Numbered from the stretch's first letter, positions 18,992 through 28,192 are shown. The stretch is 64,000 nt of DNA from Paenibacillus sp. L3-i20 (GCF_022180385.2 NZ_BQME02000001.1:124001-188000); one strand, 5' to 3'. The notes: generated from the sequence alone by a model not told the origin. Numbers and translations are program-made.

Positions 18992-20695
18992 TCATTCAGC
19001 GGAATCAGCCTGCAAATAGGGAATGTTAGACCCAATAAATGGATCAGAAACCATTGGCGTTTCAATAGATTTCGCAACCAATATGGACTGCGGAAATACA
19101 TAGTCAAATACCTCTTCCACTCGATCAGCAGGAATTACCTTTAATCCTTCTAAATCAGCAAATATAACTTGCCAATTTTCTCTTGGGATAATGACCTGAG
19201 TAGCACCAGCTTGGAACGCAGCTTCAACTTTGGCAAGCACACCACCTACAGGCTTCACATTGCCGTGTATGCCAACCTCTCCAGTCATAGCTAGTTTATT
19301 GTCTATCGGCACACCAATGATGGCAGAAGCGATTGCAGTAGCCATAGCAATTCCCGCAGAAGGGCCATCGATTGGCGTACCGCCTGGGAAATTTATATGG
19401 AGATCATAATGCTGTGGATTTAGACCGATTCGGCGAAGAACAGTCAGTACATTTTCCACTGATCCTTTTGCCATACTCTTTCTGCGCAGCGTACGCGAAC
19501 CTCCGCCAAGTTCTTCCTCATCAACAACACCCGTAATCGTAAAAAGACCTTTCCCCTTTGTTGCAGGTATTGCACTAACTTCGATCTCAAGCAGAGTTCC
19601 CAAATTCGGGCCATATACCGCAAGCCCATTCACAAACCCAACCTGTGGTGCAGAAGGAATTTTACGATCTGGACGCGGCGGAATTTGACTGCTGTTAACG
19701 ACCCATTCAATATCTGCAGCCGATATTCGGTCACGCTTCTCAGATAGTGCCACACCCGCTGCTAATTGGATTACGTTTACTGCCTCTCGCCCGTTAGTTG
19801 CGTACTTTTTGACGACATCAATAGCTTCTGGGCATGGAGCGAATCCAATTTTTTTGACAGCATTTTCGGCTACTGATGCAATTTCATCCCCCAAAAGAGG
19901 GCGGAAATATACTTCCATACAACGTGAGCGAATAGCTGGCGGAATATCTTGTGGTGAACGTGTAGTTGCTCCTACTAGTCGGAAATCAGCAGGCAGTCCA
20001 TTTTGAAAAATATCATGGATGTACATCGGTATATTGGCATCTTCCGAATTGTAATAGGCGCTCTCCAAAAAGACTTTGCGATCCTCCAGCACCTTTAGTA
20101 GCTTATTCATCTGTACAGGATGCAATTCGCCTATTTCATCAATAAACAATATTCCACCATGCGCCTTCGTTACTGCACCAGGCTTAGGTTGAGGAATACC
20201 CGCTACCCCCATCGCTCCCGCACCTTGATAAATAGGATCATGCACAGATCCAATCAAAGGGTCCGCAATGCCTCTCTCATCGAAGCGGGCAGTTGTTGCA
20301 TCAATTTCTGTAAACTTCGCTTCTGGAAGAAAAGGTGATGTCGGATTTTTTTTGGCCTCCTCTAGCACGACACGAGCGGCAGCCGTTTTCCCTACACCAG
20401 GTGGACCGTAAATGATAACATGTTGAGGATTCGCACTGCAAAGAGCCGCTTTCAGAGCTCTGAGCCCGTCTCTTTGACCAATGATGTCTCCCATTGTTTG
20501 TGGTCTAGTCTTCTCAGCAAGTGGTTTCGTTAAGGAAACGGATCTCAATTTCCTCAGCTTATCCATCTCTTTTTTTGACTCCCGATCAACGGCAGAACGG
20601 TTTGTCTTCTGATTACGAAGCAAATTCCAAAAATACAGGCCGATAACAACCGCAAAAAACACTTGAATCAACATTAACACAAGACTTAAACTCAT
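18992..20695 (-). CDS. lonB: LonB, membrane-anchored sporulation Lon protease
   Basis: 567 residues. An N-terminal hydrophobic helix (MSLSLVLMLIQVFFAVVIGLY; about residues 1-22) suggests anchoring to a membrane. The AAA domain has [17 protein letters not shown] and GGILFIDEIGELHPVQMNKLL, and the protease domain has TPIDGPSAGIAMA and the Lys block VGGVLAKVEAAFQAGATQV. In Bacillus, LonB is made in the forespore under SigF. A SigF-like promoter is visible here 58 bases upstream. The ATG at 20695 has AAGGAG at eight bases, in preference to the open-frame start at 20713. Confidence 0.95.
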   Translation of the reverse strand: MSLSLVLMLIQVFFAVVIGLYFWNLLRNQKTNRSAVDRESKKEMDKLRKLRSVSLTKPLAEKTRPQTMGDIIGQRDGLRALKAALCSANPQHVIIYGPPGVGKTAAARVVLEEAKKNPTSPFLPEAKFTEIDATTARFDERGIADPLIGSVHDPIYQGAGAMGVAGIPQPKPGAVTKAHGGILFIDEIGELHPVQMNKLLKVLEDRKVFLESAYYNSEDANIPMYIHDIFQNGLPADFRLVGATTRSPQDIPPAIRSRCMEVYFRPLLGDEIASVAENAVKKIGFAPCPEAIDVVKKYATNGREAVNVIQLAAGVALSEKRDRISAADIEWVVNSSQIPPRPDRKIPSAPQVGFVNGLAVYGPNLGTLLEIEVSAIPATKGKGLFTITGVVDEEELGGGSRTLRRKSMAKGSVENVLTVLRRIGLNPQHYDLHINFPGGTPIDGPSAGIAMATAIASAIIGVPIDNKLAMTGEVGIHGNVKPVGGVLAKVEAAFQAGATQVIIPRENWQVIFADLEGLKVIPADRVEEVFDYVFPQSILVAKSIETPMVSDPFIGSNIPYLQADSAE

Positions 20696-20752
20696 TCCTA
20701 CCGCTCCTTTCAAATCTTACAGGGGTTACCGTCATATATATCCGTATTAAGA

Positions 20753-20782
20753 CAGTATTACCTTATGGGAGTAGGAATAATC
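20753..20782 (-). promoter_or_regulatory. SigF-like promoter of lonB
   Basis: On the minus strand GATTA (20778-20782), 15 bases, then GGTAATACTG (20753-20762). The -10 matches GGnrAnAnTR at every defined position and the -35 matches GYwTA at four of five. A forespore promoter is what is known for lonB in Bacillus. Sequence match only. Confidence 0.5.
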
Positions 20783-20801
20783 GCCTTCTATCAAACAAAA
20801 A

Positions 20802-20839
20802 AAGTGTTGTACAGGAATCACCCTCCTGCATCAACACTT
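20802..20839 (-). terminator. Terminator downstream of ispG
   Basis: AAGTGTTG / CAACACTT outer stem with inner CAGGA/TCCTG pairing, followed on the minus strand by seven T. It is a strong intrinsic terminator that separates ispG from lonB. Confidence 0.88.
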
Positions 20840-20899
20840 ATCGTTTTGAATATATTTCATCCTAAACGTTTCTATCGAGTCAAGCTTATATCATAAAAG

Positions 20900-22009
20900 T
20901 TACGCATGAGCGTGGTTTTTGCGTCCAGGAATTTCGCCTGTTTCCTCAAAAACTCTTACAATCTCATCAATTTCTTTCTTAAGCTCGCTCAGTAGTTCAG
21001 CTTCAGGCACTTTACGAATCAACTCTCCATAACGGAATAACATTCCTTCGCCGCGTGCTCCTGCGATGCCAATATCAGCTTCTCTAGCCTCACCAGGGCC
21101 GTTAACAGCACAACCGAGAACAGAAACTTTAATTGGTACTTTGATTTTTGAAATATATTCTTCAACTTCATTAGCAATGGTGAACAAATCAATGTCTAAG
21201 CGACCACAAGTTGGACAAGAAACAAGTGTTGCTGCGTTTGTAATGAGACCAAACGTCTTAAGCAGCTCACGAGCTACTTTGACTTCTTCTACAGGATCTG
21301 CGCTAAGGCTAATCCTTACTGTATTTCCAATACCGAGTGCAAGCAAAGCTCCGATACCCGCTGAACTTTTTATCGTTCCTGTATGAAGAGTTCCTGCCTC
21401 TGTAATACCCAAATGGAGCGGATATTTAATTTTCTCCGCAGCCATGCTGTATGCAGCAATTGCCATCGGTACATCCGAAGCTTTAAGGGAAACGATAATG
21501 TCGTGGAAATCAAGCTCTTCTAAAATACCGATGTGGAACAAAGCACTTTCTACCATTGCTTCAGGCGTTGGGTATCCGTATTTTTCGAGCAAATGATTTT
21601 CAAGTGAACCCGCATTTACACCGATTCGAATCGGAATACCACGTTCCTTACACGCTTTTACAACTGCTTCAACTCTCTCACGGCGTCCGATATTACCAGG
21701 ATTAATCCGAACCTTATCAATACCATTTTCGATAGCCAAGAGAGCAAGTCTATAGTCAAAATGAATATCCGCAACTAGCGGAATATGAATCCGTTTTTTA
21801 ATTTCTTTGATAGCTTCAGCAGCTTCTTTGTTATTAACAGTTACCCGTACAACTTGGCAACCAGCTTCCTCTAGGCGCAAAATCTCCGCTACAGTAGCTT
21901 CTACATCTGCCGTTTTCGTTGTACACATACTTTGAATAATCACTTCATTACTGCCGCCAATCGTCAAATCGCCGACTTTCACCGCTACCGTATCATGGCG
22001 TAAATACAT
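20900..22009 (-). CDS. ispG: 4-hydroxy-3-methylbut-2-enyl-diphosphate synthase (flavodoxin type)
   Basis: 369 residues; iron-sulphur enzyme of the MEP isoprenoid pathway that reduces MEcPP to HMBPP. The [4Fe-4S] ligands are in [13 protein letters not shown] and [17 protein letters not shown]. The TIM-barrel start [19 protein letters not shown] is typical. It stands between clpX and lonB, which is not the Bacillus subtilis arrangement. A fni gene 20 kb away would balance IPP and DMAPP. AGGAG lies ten bases before the ATG. Confidence 0.96.
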   Translation of the reverse strand: MYLRHDTVAVKVGDLTIGGSNEVIIQSMCTTKTADVEATVAEILRLEEAGCQVVRVTVNNKEAAEAIKEIKKRIHIPLVADIHFDYRLALLAIENGIDKVRINPGNIGRRERVEAVVKACKERGIPIRIGVNAGSLENHLLEKYGYPTPEAMVESALFHIGILEELDFHDIIVSLKASDVPMAIAAYSMAAEKIKYPLHLGITEAGTLHTGTIKSSAGIGALLALGIGNTVRISLSADPVEEVKVARELLKTFGLITNAATLVSCPTCGRLDIDLFTIANEVEEYISKIKVPIKVSVLGCAVNGPGEAREADIGIAGARGEGMLFRYGELIRKVPEAELLSELKKEIDEIVRVFEETGEIPGRKNHAHA

Positions 22010-22200
22010 TTAGCAATCTCTCCTATCAAGCGTAAACGATTTGTACCGAATGAGCGGAAACATTCGTTTCGCAGTGAACTATAAGAACGATATTAGGCCA
22101 ATTGAATAGATTTTCTTATATATAAACGCCAAAGTCCACCCCATGAAAAACGGAAATCCGCTTGACATAGGGTGGAAACCTTGAGAAAAATAAAAATCAC

Positions 22201-23457
22201 TTAGGCGCTTTCTTCCTTTTTCTTACCTTTTTTCGTTGAAAGCTCCGGCATGATTTTGTCTTGGACGGATTTCTCCGTGATGAGACAAGTACTCACATCG
22301 TCGCGAGATGGAACTTCATACATCACATCAAGCATAATGCCTTCGATGATGGCACGAAGTCCACGTGCGCCAGTGTTACGCTTGATTGCTTCTTTTGCAA
22401 TGGCATCAAGTGCAGCAGGCTCGAACTCCAATTTTACGTTATCCATCTCCAGCAACTTCTGATATTGCTTCACAAGCGCATTCTTCGGCTCGGAAAGAAT
22501 ACGAACTAATGCTGGCTCATCAAGCGGCTCCAACGTAGAAATTACCGGCAGACGACCTACAAATTCAGGAATTAGACCGAATTTGAGCAGATCTTCAGGC
22601 AATACCATCGTTAAGTATTCGCCCGCTTTCAAATCCTTCTGTGCTTCGCCAGAGGAATTAAAACCGATAACCTTTTTACCGATACGACGTTTAATCAATT
22701 GCTCAAGGCCATCAAAGGCACCACCGCAAATGAACAAAATATTCGTTGTATCGATTTGTATAAACTCTTGGTGTGGATGCTTACGACCACCCTGAGGCGG
22801 AACAGAAGCTACCGTACCTTCCAAGATTTTAAGTAGTGCTTGCTGAACGCCTTCTCCAGAAACATCTCTTGTGATGGACGGATTTTCGGATTTGCGCGCT
22901 ACTTTATCAATCTCATCGATATAAATAATACCGCGTTCCGCTTTCTCCACATCATAATCAGCTGCTTGAATGAGTTTAAGCAAAATGTTTTCTACATCTT
23001 CACCAACATAACCTGCTTCAGTAAGAGAAGTAGCATCTGCAATTGCAAACGGCACATTCAAAATTTTAGCCATTGTTTGAGCAAGAAGTGTTTTACCAGA
23101 ACCAGTCGGACCTAGTAACAAGATGTTACTCTTTTGAAGCTCAACATCTTCAATTTTGCTGCCTGAATTAATCCGTTTATAGTGGTTGTAAACCGCTACT
23201 GACAAGGACTTTTTCGCAAAATCTTGTCCGATTACATACGAATCAAGAATGGAGCGAATTTCTATTGGCTTCGGAATATCTTTTAGATCAAGCTCTTCTT
23301 CATTACCGAGCTCCTCTTCAACGATTTCCGTGCATAGTTCGATACATTCATCGCATATATAGACGCCTGGGCCGGCTACCAATTTACGAACCTGATCCTG
23401 CGATTTGCCGCAGAATGAGCATTTCAATTGGCCTTTTTCATCATTGAATTTAAACAT
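22201..23457 (-). CDS. clpX: ClpX, ATPase subunit of the ClpXP protease
   Basis: 418 residues. The N-terminal zinc-binding domain has C13, C16, C35 and C38 ([19 protein letters not shown]). Walker A is [15 protein letters not shown], Walker B is [13 protein letters not shown], and the ClpP-docking IGF loop is present (IGFNSSGEA). It unfolds tagged proteins and feeds them to ClpP, encoded 16 bases upstream. The C-terminus is Lys/Glu rich. The gene is in an operon with clpP. The 190 bases after it hold an imperfect TCCACCC/GGGTGGA hairpin but no clear T run. Confidence 0.97.
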   Translation of the reverse strand: MFKFNDEKGQLKCSFCGKSQDQVRKLVAGPGVYICDECIELCTEIVEEELGNEEELDLKDIPKPIEIRSILDSYVIGQDFAKKSLSVAVYNHYKRINSGSKIEDVELQKSNILLLGPTGSGKTLLAQTMAKILNVPFAIADATSLTEAGYVGEDVENILLKLIQAADYDVEKAERGIIYIDEIDKVARKSENPSITRDVSGEGVQQALLKILEGTVASVPPQGGRKHPHQEFIQIDTTNILFICGGAFDGLEQLIKRRIGKKVIGFNSSGEAQKDLKAGEYLTMVLPEDLLKFGLIPEFVGRLPVISTLEPLDEPALVRILSEPKNALVKQYQKLLEMDNVKLEFEPAALDAIAKEAIKRNTGARGLRAIIEGIMLDVMYEVPSRDDVSTCLITEKSVQDKIMPELSTKKGKKKEESA

Positions 23458-23473
23458 GTACTCACCCCTTCTA

Positions 23474-24070
23474 TTAAATCGTTACGATACCAGGCGATGT
23501 AATCACTTTATCAATCAAACCATATGCAAGAGCTTCTTCTGCGCTCATGAAATAGTCGCGATCTGTATCACGGTCAATTTTTTCGTATGGTTGACCTGTA
23601 CGATCTACATAGATTTGATTAAGCTTTTGCTTCGTCTTAAGTATCCAGTCGGCATGAATCTTAATGTCAGTTGCCTGACCGCGTACGCCACCGAGAGGCT
23701 GATGAATCATAACTTCAGCATTAGGAAGTGCAAAACGTTTGCCCTTTGCACCTGCTGTGAGCAATAGAGAACCCATGCTAGCCGCCATACCCATACAGAT
23801 CGTAGATACTTCCGGTTTAATATATTGCATCGTATCGAATATCCCCATACCAGCAGTTACAGAACCACCAGGGGAGTTAATGTAGAGATGAATGTCCTTC
23901 TCAGGATCGTCGGCCGCCAGAAATAGAAGCTGAGCGATAATGGAGTTTGCGACGTCATCATCAATTGCACTTCCTAGAAAAATAATGCGATCCTTCAGCA
24001 ACCGGGAGTAGATATCGTAGGAACGTTCTCCACGATTCGTCTGTTCAACAACGATCGGTACCAGATTCAT
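23474..24070 (-). CDS. clpP: ClpP, proteolytic subunit of Clp proteases
   Basis: 198-residue serine peptidase forming the barrel used by ClpX and ClpC. The Ser of [13 protein letters not shown], the His of MIHQPLGG and the Asp of the [11 protein letters not shown] region make the triad. The ATG at 24070 ([11 protein letters not shown]) has AGAGG at eight bases; the open frame extends 24 codons further but crosses the predicted promoter. It lies between tig and clpX, an order common in Gram-negatives, whereas B. subtilis keeps clpP elsewhere. Confidence 0.97.
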   Translation of the reverse strand: MNLVPIVVEQTNRGERSYDIYSRLLKDRIIFLGSAIDDDVANSIIAQLLFLAADDPEKDIHLYINSPGGSVTAGMGIFDTMQYIKPEVSTICMGMAASMGSLLLTAGAKGKRFALPNAEVMIHQPLGGVRGQATDIKIHADWILKTKQKLNQIYVDRTGQPYEKIDRDTDRDYFMSAEEALAYGLIDKVITSPGIVTI

Positions 24071-24113
24071 GCGACCAACCTCTTTTCTTTTTTGGCATTT
24101 GTAATGCTTACCC

Positions 24114-24142
24114 ATTGTAACACGTACGCTTATTGATGTCAT
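24114..24142 (-). promoter_or_regulatory. SigA promoter of clpP-clpX
   Basis: ATGACA (24137-24142), 17 bases, TACAAT (24114-24119), with an extended -10 TGT. It places the transcript start about 37 bases before the clpP ATG. No CtsR heptad repeat is visible around it. Confidence 0.7.
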
Positions 24143-24235
24143 TTTTCCAGTTACTACAGTATACGGTAATGGTCTTGCGATATGTACGCATTATGCGTGA
24201 TTGCAAATACAGAAAATCAATTATGTAGGGTCAAA

Positions 24236-24264
24236 ATAAGGCACGTATAGAACACGCGCCTTAT
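24236..24264 (-). terminator. Terminator downstream of tig
   Basis: ATAAGGCACGT / ACGCGCCTTAT stem (one mismatch) with a seven-base loop, followed by TTTTGACCC on the minus strand, 47 bases after tig. It separates tig from clpP. Confidence 0.72.
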
Positions 24265-24310
24265 CTTGGAGTAAATCTTATTCTTCTATTCCAGTATTAA
24301 CCGGGTGTTA

Positions 24311-25600
24311 TTAAACCGTTTTGCTGTTTTCAAGCAAGAACTTAACTGTTTTACGTACAAGAATATCTTCTTGAAGGTTGCTAATATTTCCGTTTTTCTC
24401 GAAAATATCGCGAAGCTCTTCTACTGGACGGTTGTAAGACTTTGACAAAGTCTCAAGCTCAGCAGCAAGATCCTCTTCAGTAGCTTCAAAGCCTTCTGCT
24501 TTAGCGATTGCTTCAAGTACCAAGTTGTTGTTAACGCGTTTTACTGCGTCAGCACGCATTTGACCACGAAGAGCTGCTTCGTCTTGACCAGAGAATTGGA
24601 AATAAAGATCCAAGTTCATACCTTGCATTTTAAGACGGCTTTCGAAATCTTTAACCATGTAATCAGTCTCAGTTTCGATCATCGAATCAGGAATTTCAAC
24701 TTCAGCAGCTGCTGTTGCTTTGTCTACGACTGCAACTTCAAGTGCTTGCTCAGCTTCCTTCTCTTTGCGCTCTTGCAATTTGCTTGTCAAATCTTGCTTG
24801 TACTCTTCTAGAGTATCGAACTCGCTAACATCTTTAGCGAACTCATCATCCAAAGTAGGAAGAACTTTGCGTTTTAGTTCATGAAGTTTTACTTTGAACA
24901 CTACTGGTTTACCAGCAAGATGCTCTGCATGGTAAGTTTCAGGGAATGTTACTTCAACATCCTTGAAATCACCAAGCTCCATGCCAACTACTTGCTCTTC
25001 GAAACCAGGGATAAAGGAACCTGAACCAAGCTCCAAGGAGTAGCGCTCGCTAAAGCCGCCGTCGAATTGCACTCCGTCTACATATCCGTCGAAGTCGATT
25101 ACTGAGATATCTCCGTTTTGAGCAGCGCCATCTTCCACTACGGAAAGTTCAGCGTGACGTCCTTGCAGACGCTCAAGCTCAGCTGAGATTTCTTCTTCAG
25201 TTACTTCAGCTTTAACAGCTTCAACTTCCAAGCCTTTGTATTCGCCAAGTGTTACTTCTGGCTTAACGATTACTTTAGCATTGAATTTGAATTCTTGACC
25301 TTTAGCAAATTGAGTTACGTCGATTTCTGGACGATCAACTGGCTCAAGACCATGTTCTTTAATTGCTGCTGTGTAAACCTCAGGCAACAGAATATCAATT
25401 GCATCTTGATAAAGACTTTCTACTCCGAAACGGGATTCAAAAATACCGCGAGGTACTTTACCTTTACGGAATCCTGGTACGTTAGCCTTTGCTACAACTT
25501 TCTTAAAGGCTTGATCCAATGCTACTGCTACTTTCTCTGCACTAACCTCAACGTCAATCGATACTACGTTCTTGTCTATTTTTTCCCAAGTTGCTTTCAT
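24311..25600 (-). CDS. tig: Trigger factor
   Basis: 429-residue ribosome-bound chaperone and prolyl isomerase. The N-terminal ribosome-binding signature VPGFRKGKVPRGIFESRFG is at about residues 38-56. The FKBP domain (ISVIDFDGYVDGVQFDGG; FIPGFEEQVVGMELGD) follows near residue 160. The rest is the helical C-terminal arm. The ATG at 25600 (MKATWEKIDKN) is preferred over an in-frame codon 12 residues upstream. It has its own promoter and terminator. Confidence 0.97.
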   Translation of the reverse strand: MKATWEKIDKNVVSIDVEVSAEKVAVALDQAFKKVVAKANVPGFRKGKVPRGIFESRFGVESLYQDAIDILLPEVYTAAIKEHGLEPVDRPEIDVTQFAKGQEFKFNAKVIVKPEVTLGEYKGLEVEAVKAEVTEEEISAELERLQGRHAELSVVEDGAAQNGDISVIDFDGYVDGVQFDGGFSERYSLELGSGSFIPGFEEQVVGMELGDFKDVEVTFPETYHAEHLAGKPVVFKVKLHELKRKVLPTLDDEFAKDVSEFDTLEEYKQDLTSKLQERKEKEAEQALEVAVVDKATAAAEVEIPDSMIETETDYMVKDFESRLKMQGMNLDLYFQFSGQDEAALRGQMRADAVKRVNNNLVLEAIAKAEGFEATEEDLAAELETLSKSYNRPVEELRDIFEKNGNISNLQEDILVRKTVKFLLENSKTV

Positions 25601-25663
25601 TTTATGCCTTCCCCTCCAAAAATGCGCATGCATCACATGTTTTCACGTTACATAAACCATTCT

Positions 25664-25692
25664 ATTATAATCAAGATAGCCGATCTTTTCAA
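25664..25692 (-). promoter_or_regulatory. SigA promoter of tig
   Basis: TTGAAA (25687-25692), 17 bases, TATAAT (25664-25669) on the minus strand. The -35 box overlaps the stop codon of the upstream gene. Confidence 0.8.
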
Positions 25693-26582
25693 GGCTGATG
25701 TTCATCTTCGCCTCTTTGTAGCAACATTGCAACACTTCGAAGTGATCTGCAAGCTTGCTCATAACGGAAACGCATCGTATCAGTAATCCCGTATGTATCA
25801 CGAATATCATCATCATTGGCTGAACCATAGACGGTTAGATTCAGTGTGAGATGAAGGGCTGCAGCAAAGCAATCCACCGTCTCGTCATTGTCTCTAAGCA
25901 TCCATTGATAAGCTGAAGTGCCGTACAAATATTGCAAACTTTCTTTCCATAGCTCACTGGCAAAATGAGGTAGCGTCGGGTCATCTATCTCCGCTACTGC
26001 TTCAGTTCGCTCTAGAATCCTACCGATTGGTTCAGGAAATTCTTCCATCGACAAAGGGGTAGACTCAATCTCGAGCTCCACCTTTTCCTCCAAACGAACA
26101 ATAGAAATAAGTCCCGTCAGTCCCCGTTTGCGCAAACATTGTAATGCTTTGAATTGCACCATAGGATGAATATCATCCCTCTTGAGCCAATCCATAATAA
26201 TTGAGTTTACATTAGCAGCTTCAATGTAAACTACCCTCTCTAATGCGAGCATCTGCTGGTCAATCATCGGATGATTCTGCATAATGTATAGAACTTGATT
26301 GATGTATGCTTCATCCTGAATTTGCGGATTGAGCAATTGCTCTCTCAAGGCAGCTTCATCTTCCGGTTCGCTTTGTACGATCCCCTCTTGGCTGCTTTCA
26401 TCCCAATCTGGAAAAGCCATTACTAGCCAGTTCAGCAAACTTTCCCATTCTTCATAATTCTTCTTCTCTTGTCCTTGACATTGAAGAAGAAAGCGAAGCA
26501 ATTCCTTTGCTTCTTTATATTGCTCCGCTTCCAGCATACGGGTTAATTGAATCTGATATTGATCAAGCATGCTGGGAAACAA
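25689..26582 (-). CDS. Helical-repeat protein in the YsoA position
   Basis: A 297-residue, acidic, mostly helical protein. The first ~60 residues (QYKEAKELLRFLLQCQ) resemble a TPR hairpin. Residues ~75-155 (PMIDQQMLALERVVYIEA; HPMVQFKALQCLRKRG) look like HEAT-type helix pairs. In B. subtilis the TPR protein YsoA lies directly upstream of tig, and this gene has that position. Homology could not be tested. The start is probably the TTG at 26582 with AAGGA ten bases before; an ATG four codons later is the alternative. It is transcribed from an extended -10 promoter about 100 bases upstream. Confidence 0.6.
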   Translation of the reverse strand: MFPSMLDQYQIQLTRMLEAEQYKEAKELLRFLLQCQGQEKKNYEEWESLLNWLVMAFPDWDESSQEGIVQSEPEDEAALREQLLNPQIQDEAYINQVLYIMQNHPMIDQQMLALERVVYIEAANVNSIIMDWLKRDDIHPMVQFKALQCLRKRGLTGLISIVRLEEKVELEIESTPLSMEEFPEPIGRILERTEAVAEIDDPTLPHFASELWKESLQYLYGTSAYQWMLRDNDETVDCFAAALHLTLNLTVYGSANDDDIRDTYGITDTMRFRYEQACRSLRSVAMLLQRGEDEHQP

Positions 26583-26684
26583 ATATACGTTTTCCTTGCC
26601 CTCTGTCTGTGGATCCTGAGGATTTGTAATGATAACACCGCCTTAAGGTATCTCCATATGAATCACCTTGTAATCTTGCGATAA

Positions 26685-26693
26685 ATTATACCA
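26685..26693 (-). promoter_or_regulatory. Extended -10 promoter for the YsoA-position gene
   Basis: TGGTATAAT on the minus strand is a perfect extended -10 (TGnTATAAT); there is no clear -35. It lies 103 bases before the predicted TTG start. Confidence 0.5.
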
Positions 26694-26748
26694 TGATGCT
26701 AGCCAAGAAAAAAATGTAGACTTTTTTTATAAATATTTTAAAAAAGAC

Positions 26749-26778
26749 TTGCACTATTTATTAACCACATGTTATAGT
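26749..26778 (+). promoter_or_regulatory. Promoter of tRNA-Arg
   Basis: TTGCAC (26749-26754) and TATAGT (26773-26778) are 18 bases apart, 11 bases before the mature tRNA 5' end. Confidence 0.75.
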
Positions 26779-26789
26779 ACTACTTACGC

Positions 26790-26866
26790 GTCCCAGTAGC
26801 TCAGTCGGATAGAGCACTCGCCTTCTAAGCGAGTTGTCGGGGGTTCGAATCCCTCCTGGGACGCCA
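26790..26866 (+). tRNA. tRNA-Arg, anticodon UCU
   Basis: A 77-base gene with encoded CCA. The acceptor stem is GTCCCAG / CTGGGAC with discriminator G. The D arm is GCTC/GAGC. The anticodon stem CTCGC/GCGAG has loop CTTCTAA and anticodon TCT at 26824-26826, and the T arm contains GGTTCGAAT. It reads AGA and AGG codons. It is solitary, with its own promoter and terminator. Confidence 0.98.
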
Positions 26867-26900
26867 TTAACTTTTCTAAAGCATTGTTTTAAAAGATAGA

Positions 26901-26945
26901 AACCCCCGAAACCTTGTTACAACAATGGTTTCGGGGGTTTTTTTA
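26901..26945 (+). terminator. Terminator of tRNA-Arg
   Basis: A perfect 13-bp stem AACCCCCGAAACC / GGTTTCGGGGGTT followed by TTTTTT, 35 bases after the tRNA. The stem could also act on the YolD-like gene arriving from the other side. Confidence 0.92.
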
Positions 26946-26980
26946 TTATGTCGATACTTGTAGAAAAGTATCAATTTGTA

Positions 26981-27223
26981 CTAGGATGAACTCGCTACCT
27001 TCATTATATCCATAAATGGAACCTTCGTAATATCTCCATTATATTCAACATGAACGAGCTTCGTACGTGAATCCATTCTTACGATCTTTCCATTAACCGG
27101 CTCATCCCAATTCCAAACAGTTAGCTGTAACTCGGTCTCTCCTTGGTAAGCCTCGACTAATCGTTCACCTAATTCCTCTAATTCAAATTCATCTCTAGTT
27201 GGTCTCTTTGGTCCTCGTGCCAT
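26981..27223 (-). CDS. YolD-like small protein
   Basis: 80 residues from MARGPKRPTRDEFELEELGERLVEA. The order of a charged N-terminal helix (EELGERLVEA) followed by a small beta-barrel-like half (LTVWNWDEPVNGKIVRMDS..KLVHVEYNGDITKVPFMDIMKV) matches the YolD-like family. Members occur in Bacilli and some pair with DNA polymerase Y family genes; no such polymerase is near. The ATG at 27223 has GGAGG at eight bases. The exact role is unknown. Confidence 0.65.
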   Translation of the reverse strand: MARGPKRPTRDEFELEELGERLVEAYQGETELQLTVWNWDEPVNGKIVRMDSRTKLVHVEYNGDITKVPFMDIMKVASSS

Positions 27224-27416
27224 ATTAATCTCCTCCAATTTTCGTACGTTAAAATACATATCCAAGATGAGCAATACCGGACTACCACTTCAATAACTCC
27301 GCATCACTATGTCGATTGTTCGTCGCATTAATTATACACCAAACAAACGTTCTTATATCAAGTTAATATTTCTAATTCACAACATTTATACAAAATGCGT
27401 CATAATTACAAACGAA

Positions 27417-27457
27417 GGGATACCTTGCGGATATTTGAAATCCGTTAACGGTATCCC
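27417..27457 (-). terminator. Hairpin downstream of the P-loop kinase gene
   Basis: GGGATACC / GGTATCCC with inner CGGAT/ATCCG pairing, 31 bases after the stop. The T run on the minus strand is poor (TTCGTTTG), while the plus side has CTTTTT. Probable terminator; direction uncertain. Confidence 0.5.
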
Positions 27458-27487
27458 CTTTTTCATAGTAAGTACATGCAGATTATC

Positions 27488-28078
27488 TTATACTCCAGCG
27501 GCAAAGCGTTTTAGAATATCCGTTTTTTCTGGCGTCAGCTCACCGCTATTGTCGAAAATTAATATTGAGGATGCAGGAATGTCCCAATTAATTTCTGGAA
27601 CAAAATCTACGCGTTTCTGAAAGTCTCCCCAATTTGTAAGTTTCCACTGATCTCGCTCCGTTTGCCTACCAACGATACGATCCTTTTGCAGATTCATATC
27701 TTGCAACGTTACAACGATAACCTTTACATCTACGAGTTCCTTGTTAAGACCAGCTGCTGTAATTACATCTTCAATCCACAGTTTGTTTTTAAGCTCAGCA
27801 GTAAAAGGAGAAATCATAAATACGTTTTGGCCTGCCGCCAAATTTTCGATACAAACATCCTTCGCCGTATCATATTCCAAATCACGTAAATTTGCTTTGT
27901 AAAAGTCGGAATCACGATCATTTTTATCTAGACCCTTCATCTCCAAAATCGCCTCTACGAACCGTCCTCCAATTGTATCTCGATCAAGAAAAGCTGCAGG
28001 AATTAGGGCACTGAGCCTCTTAGCTACTGTCGTTTTCCCTGTACCAGCTACTCCAACAAAAAATATTAACTTTTGCAA
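27488..28078 (-). CDS. P-loop kinase-like ATPase of unknown substrate
   Basis: 196 residues with the Walker A motif FFVGVAGTGKTTVAKRL at the very N-terminus, then FLDRDTIGGRFVEAIL and a C-terminal LIFDNSGELTPEK. This is the layout of AAA_33/zeta-type small-molecule kinases. I place the start at the TTG at 28078, because GGAGG precedes it by eight bases and a promoter -10 lies just upstream, inside the longer open frame. That gives a 5' leader of about 20 bases. No antitoxin-like partner is adjacent, so a toxin role is not supported. The substrate is unknown. Confidence 0.6.
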   Translation of the reverse strand: MQKLIFFVGVAGTGKTTVAKRLSALIPAAFLDRDTIGGRFVEAILEMKGLDKNDRDSDFYKANLRDLEYDTAKDVCIENLAAGQNVFMISPFTAELKNKLWIEDVITAAGLNKELVDVKVIVVTLQDMNLQKDRIVGRQTERDQWKLTNWGDFQKRVDFVPEINWDIPASSILIFDNSGELTPEKTDILKRFAAGV

Positions 28079-28106
28079 TATGTACGCCTCCACTTTTTTG
28101 TTTGAC

Positions 28107-28115
28107 ATTATACCA
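28107..28115 (-). promoter_or_regulatory. Extended -10 promoter of the P-loop kinase gene
   Basis: TGGTATAAT on the minus strand, about 30 bases before the TTG start; no good -35. It overlaps the longest open frame and so supports the downstream start. Confidence 0.5.
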
Positions 28116-28127
28116 TGTAAGCGCAAA

Positions 28128-28172
28128 AAGAGCGATTCATCGTCATTTATAATGACATCTGCATCGCCCTTT
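28128..28172 (-). terminator. Terminator after the 113-residue unknown protein
   Basis: Imperfect long hairpin with AAAG.GCGAT...ATCGC.CTTT outside and GTCATT/AATGAC inside, then TTTTTG on the minus strand, 21 bases after the stop at 28193. Confidence 0.6.
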
Positions 28173-28192
28173 CGACAACTTATTCATTGGTA

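Noticed and set aside
22124..22185. Terminator after clpX
   Set aside because: TCCACCC/GGGTGGA can pair, but the loop is long and no T run follows; kept only as a remark in the clpX entry.
22160..22190. Plus-strand TTGACA promoter
   Set aside because: TTGACA is perfect but no -10 lies at 16-18 bases, and no plus-strand gene follows.
24228..24245. CtsR operator near clpP
   Set aside because: One GGTCAAA heptad is present, but the second after a three-base gap does not match, and it lies in the tig terminator, not at the clpP promoter.
27488..28078. Zeta-type toxin of a toxin-antitoxin pair
   Set aside because: No small partner gene overlaps or adjoins it; the neighbours have their own promoters and terminators.
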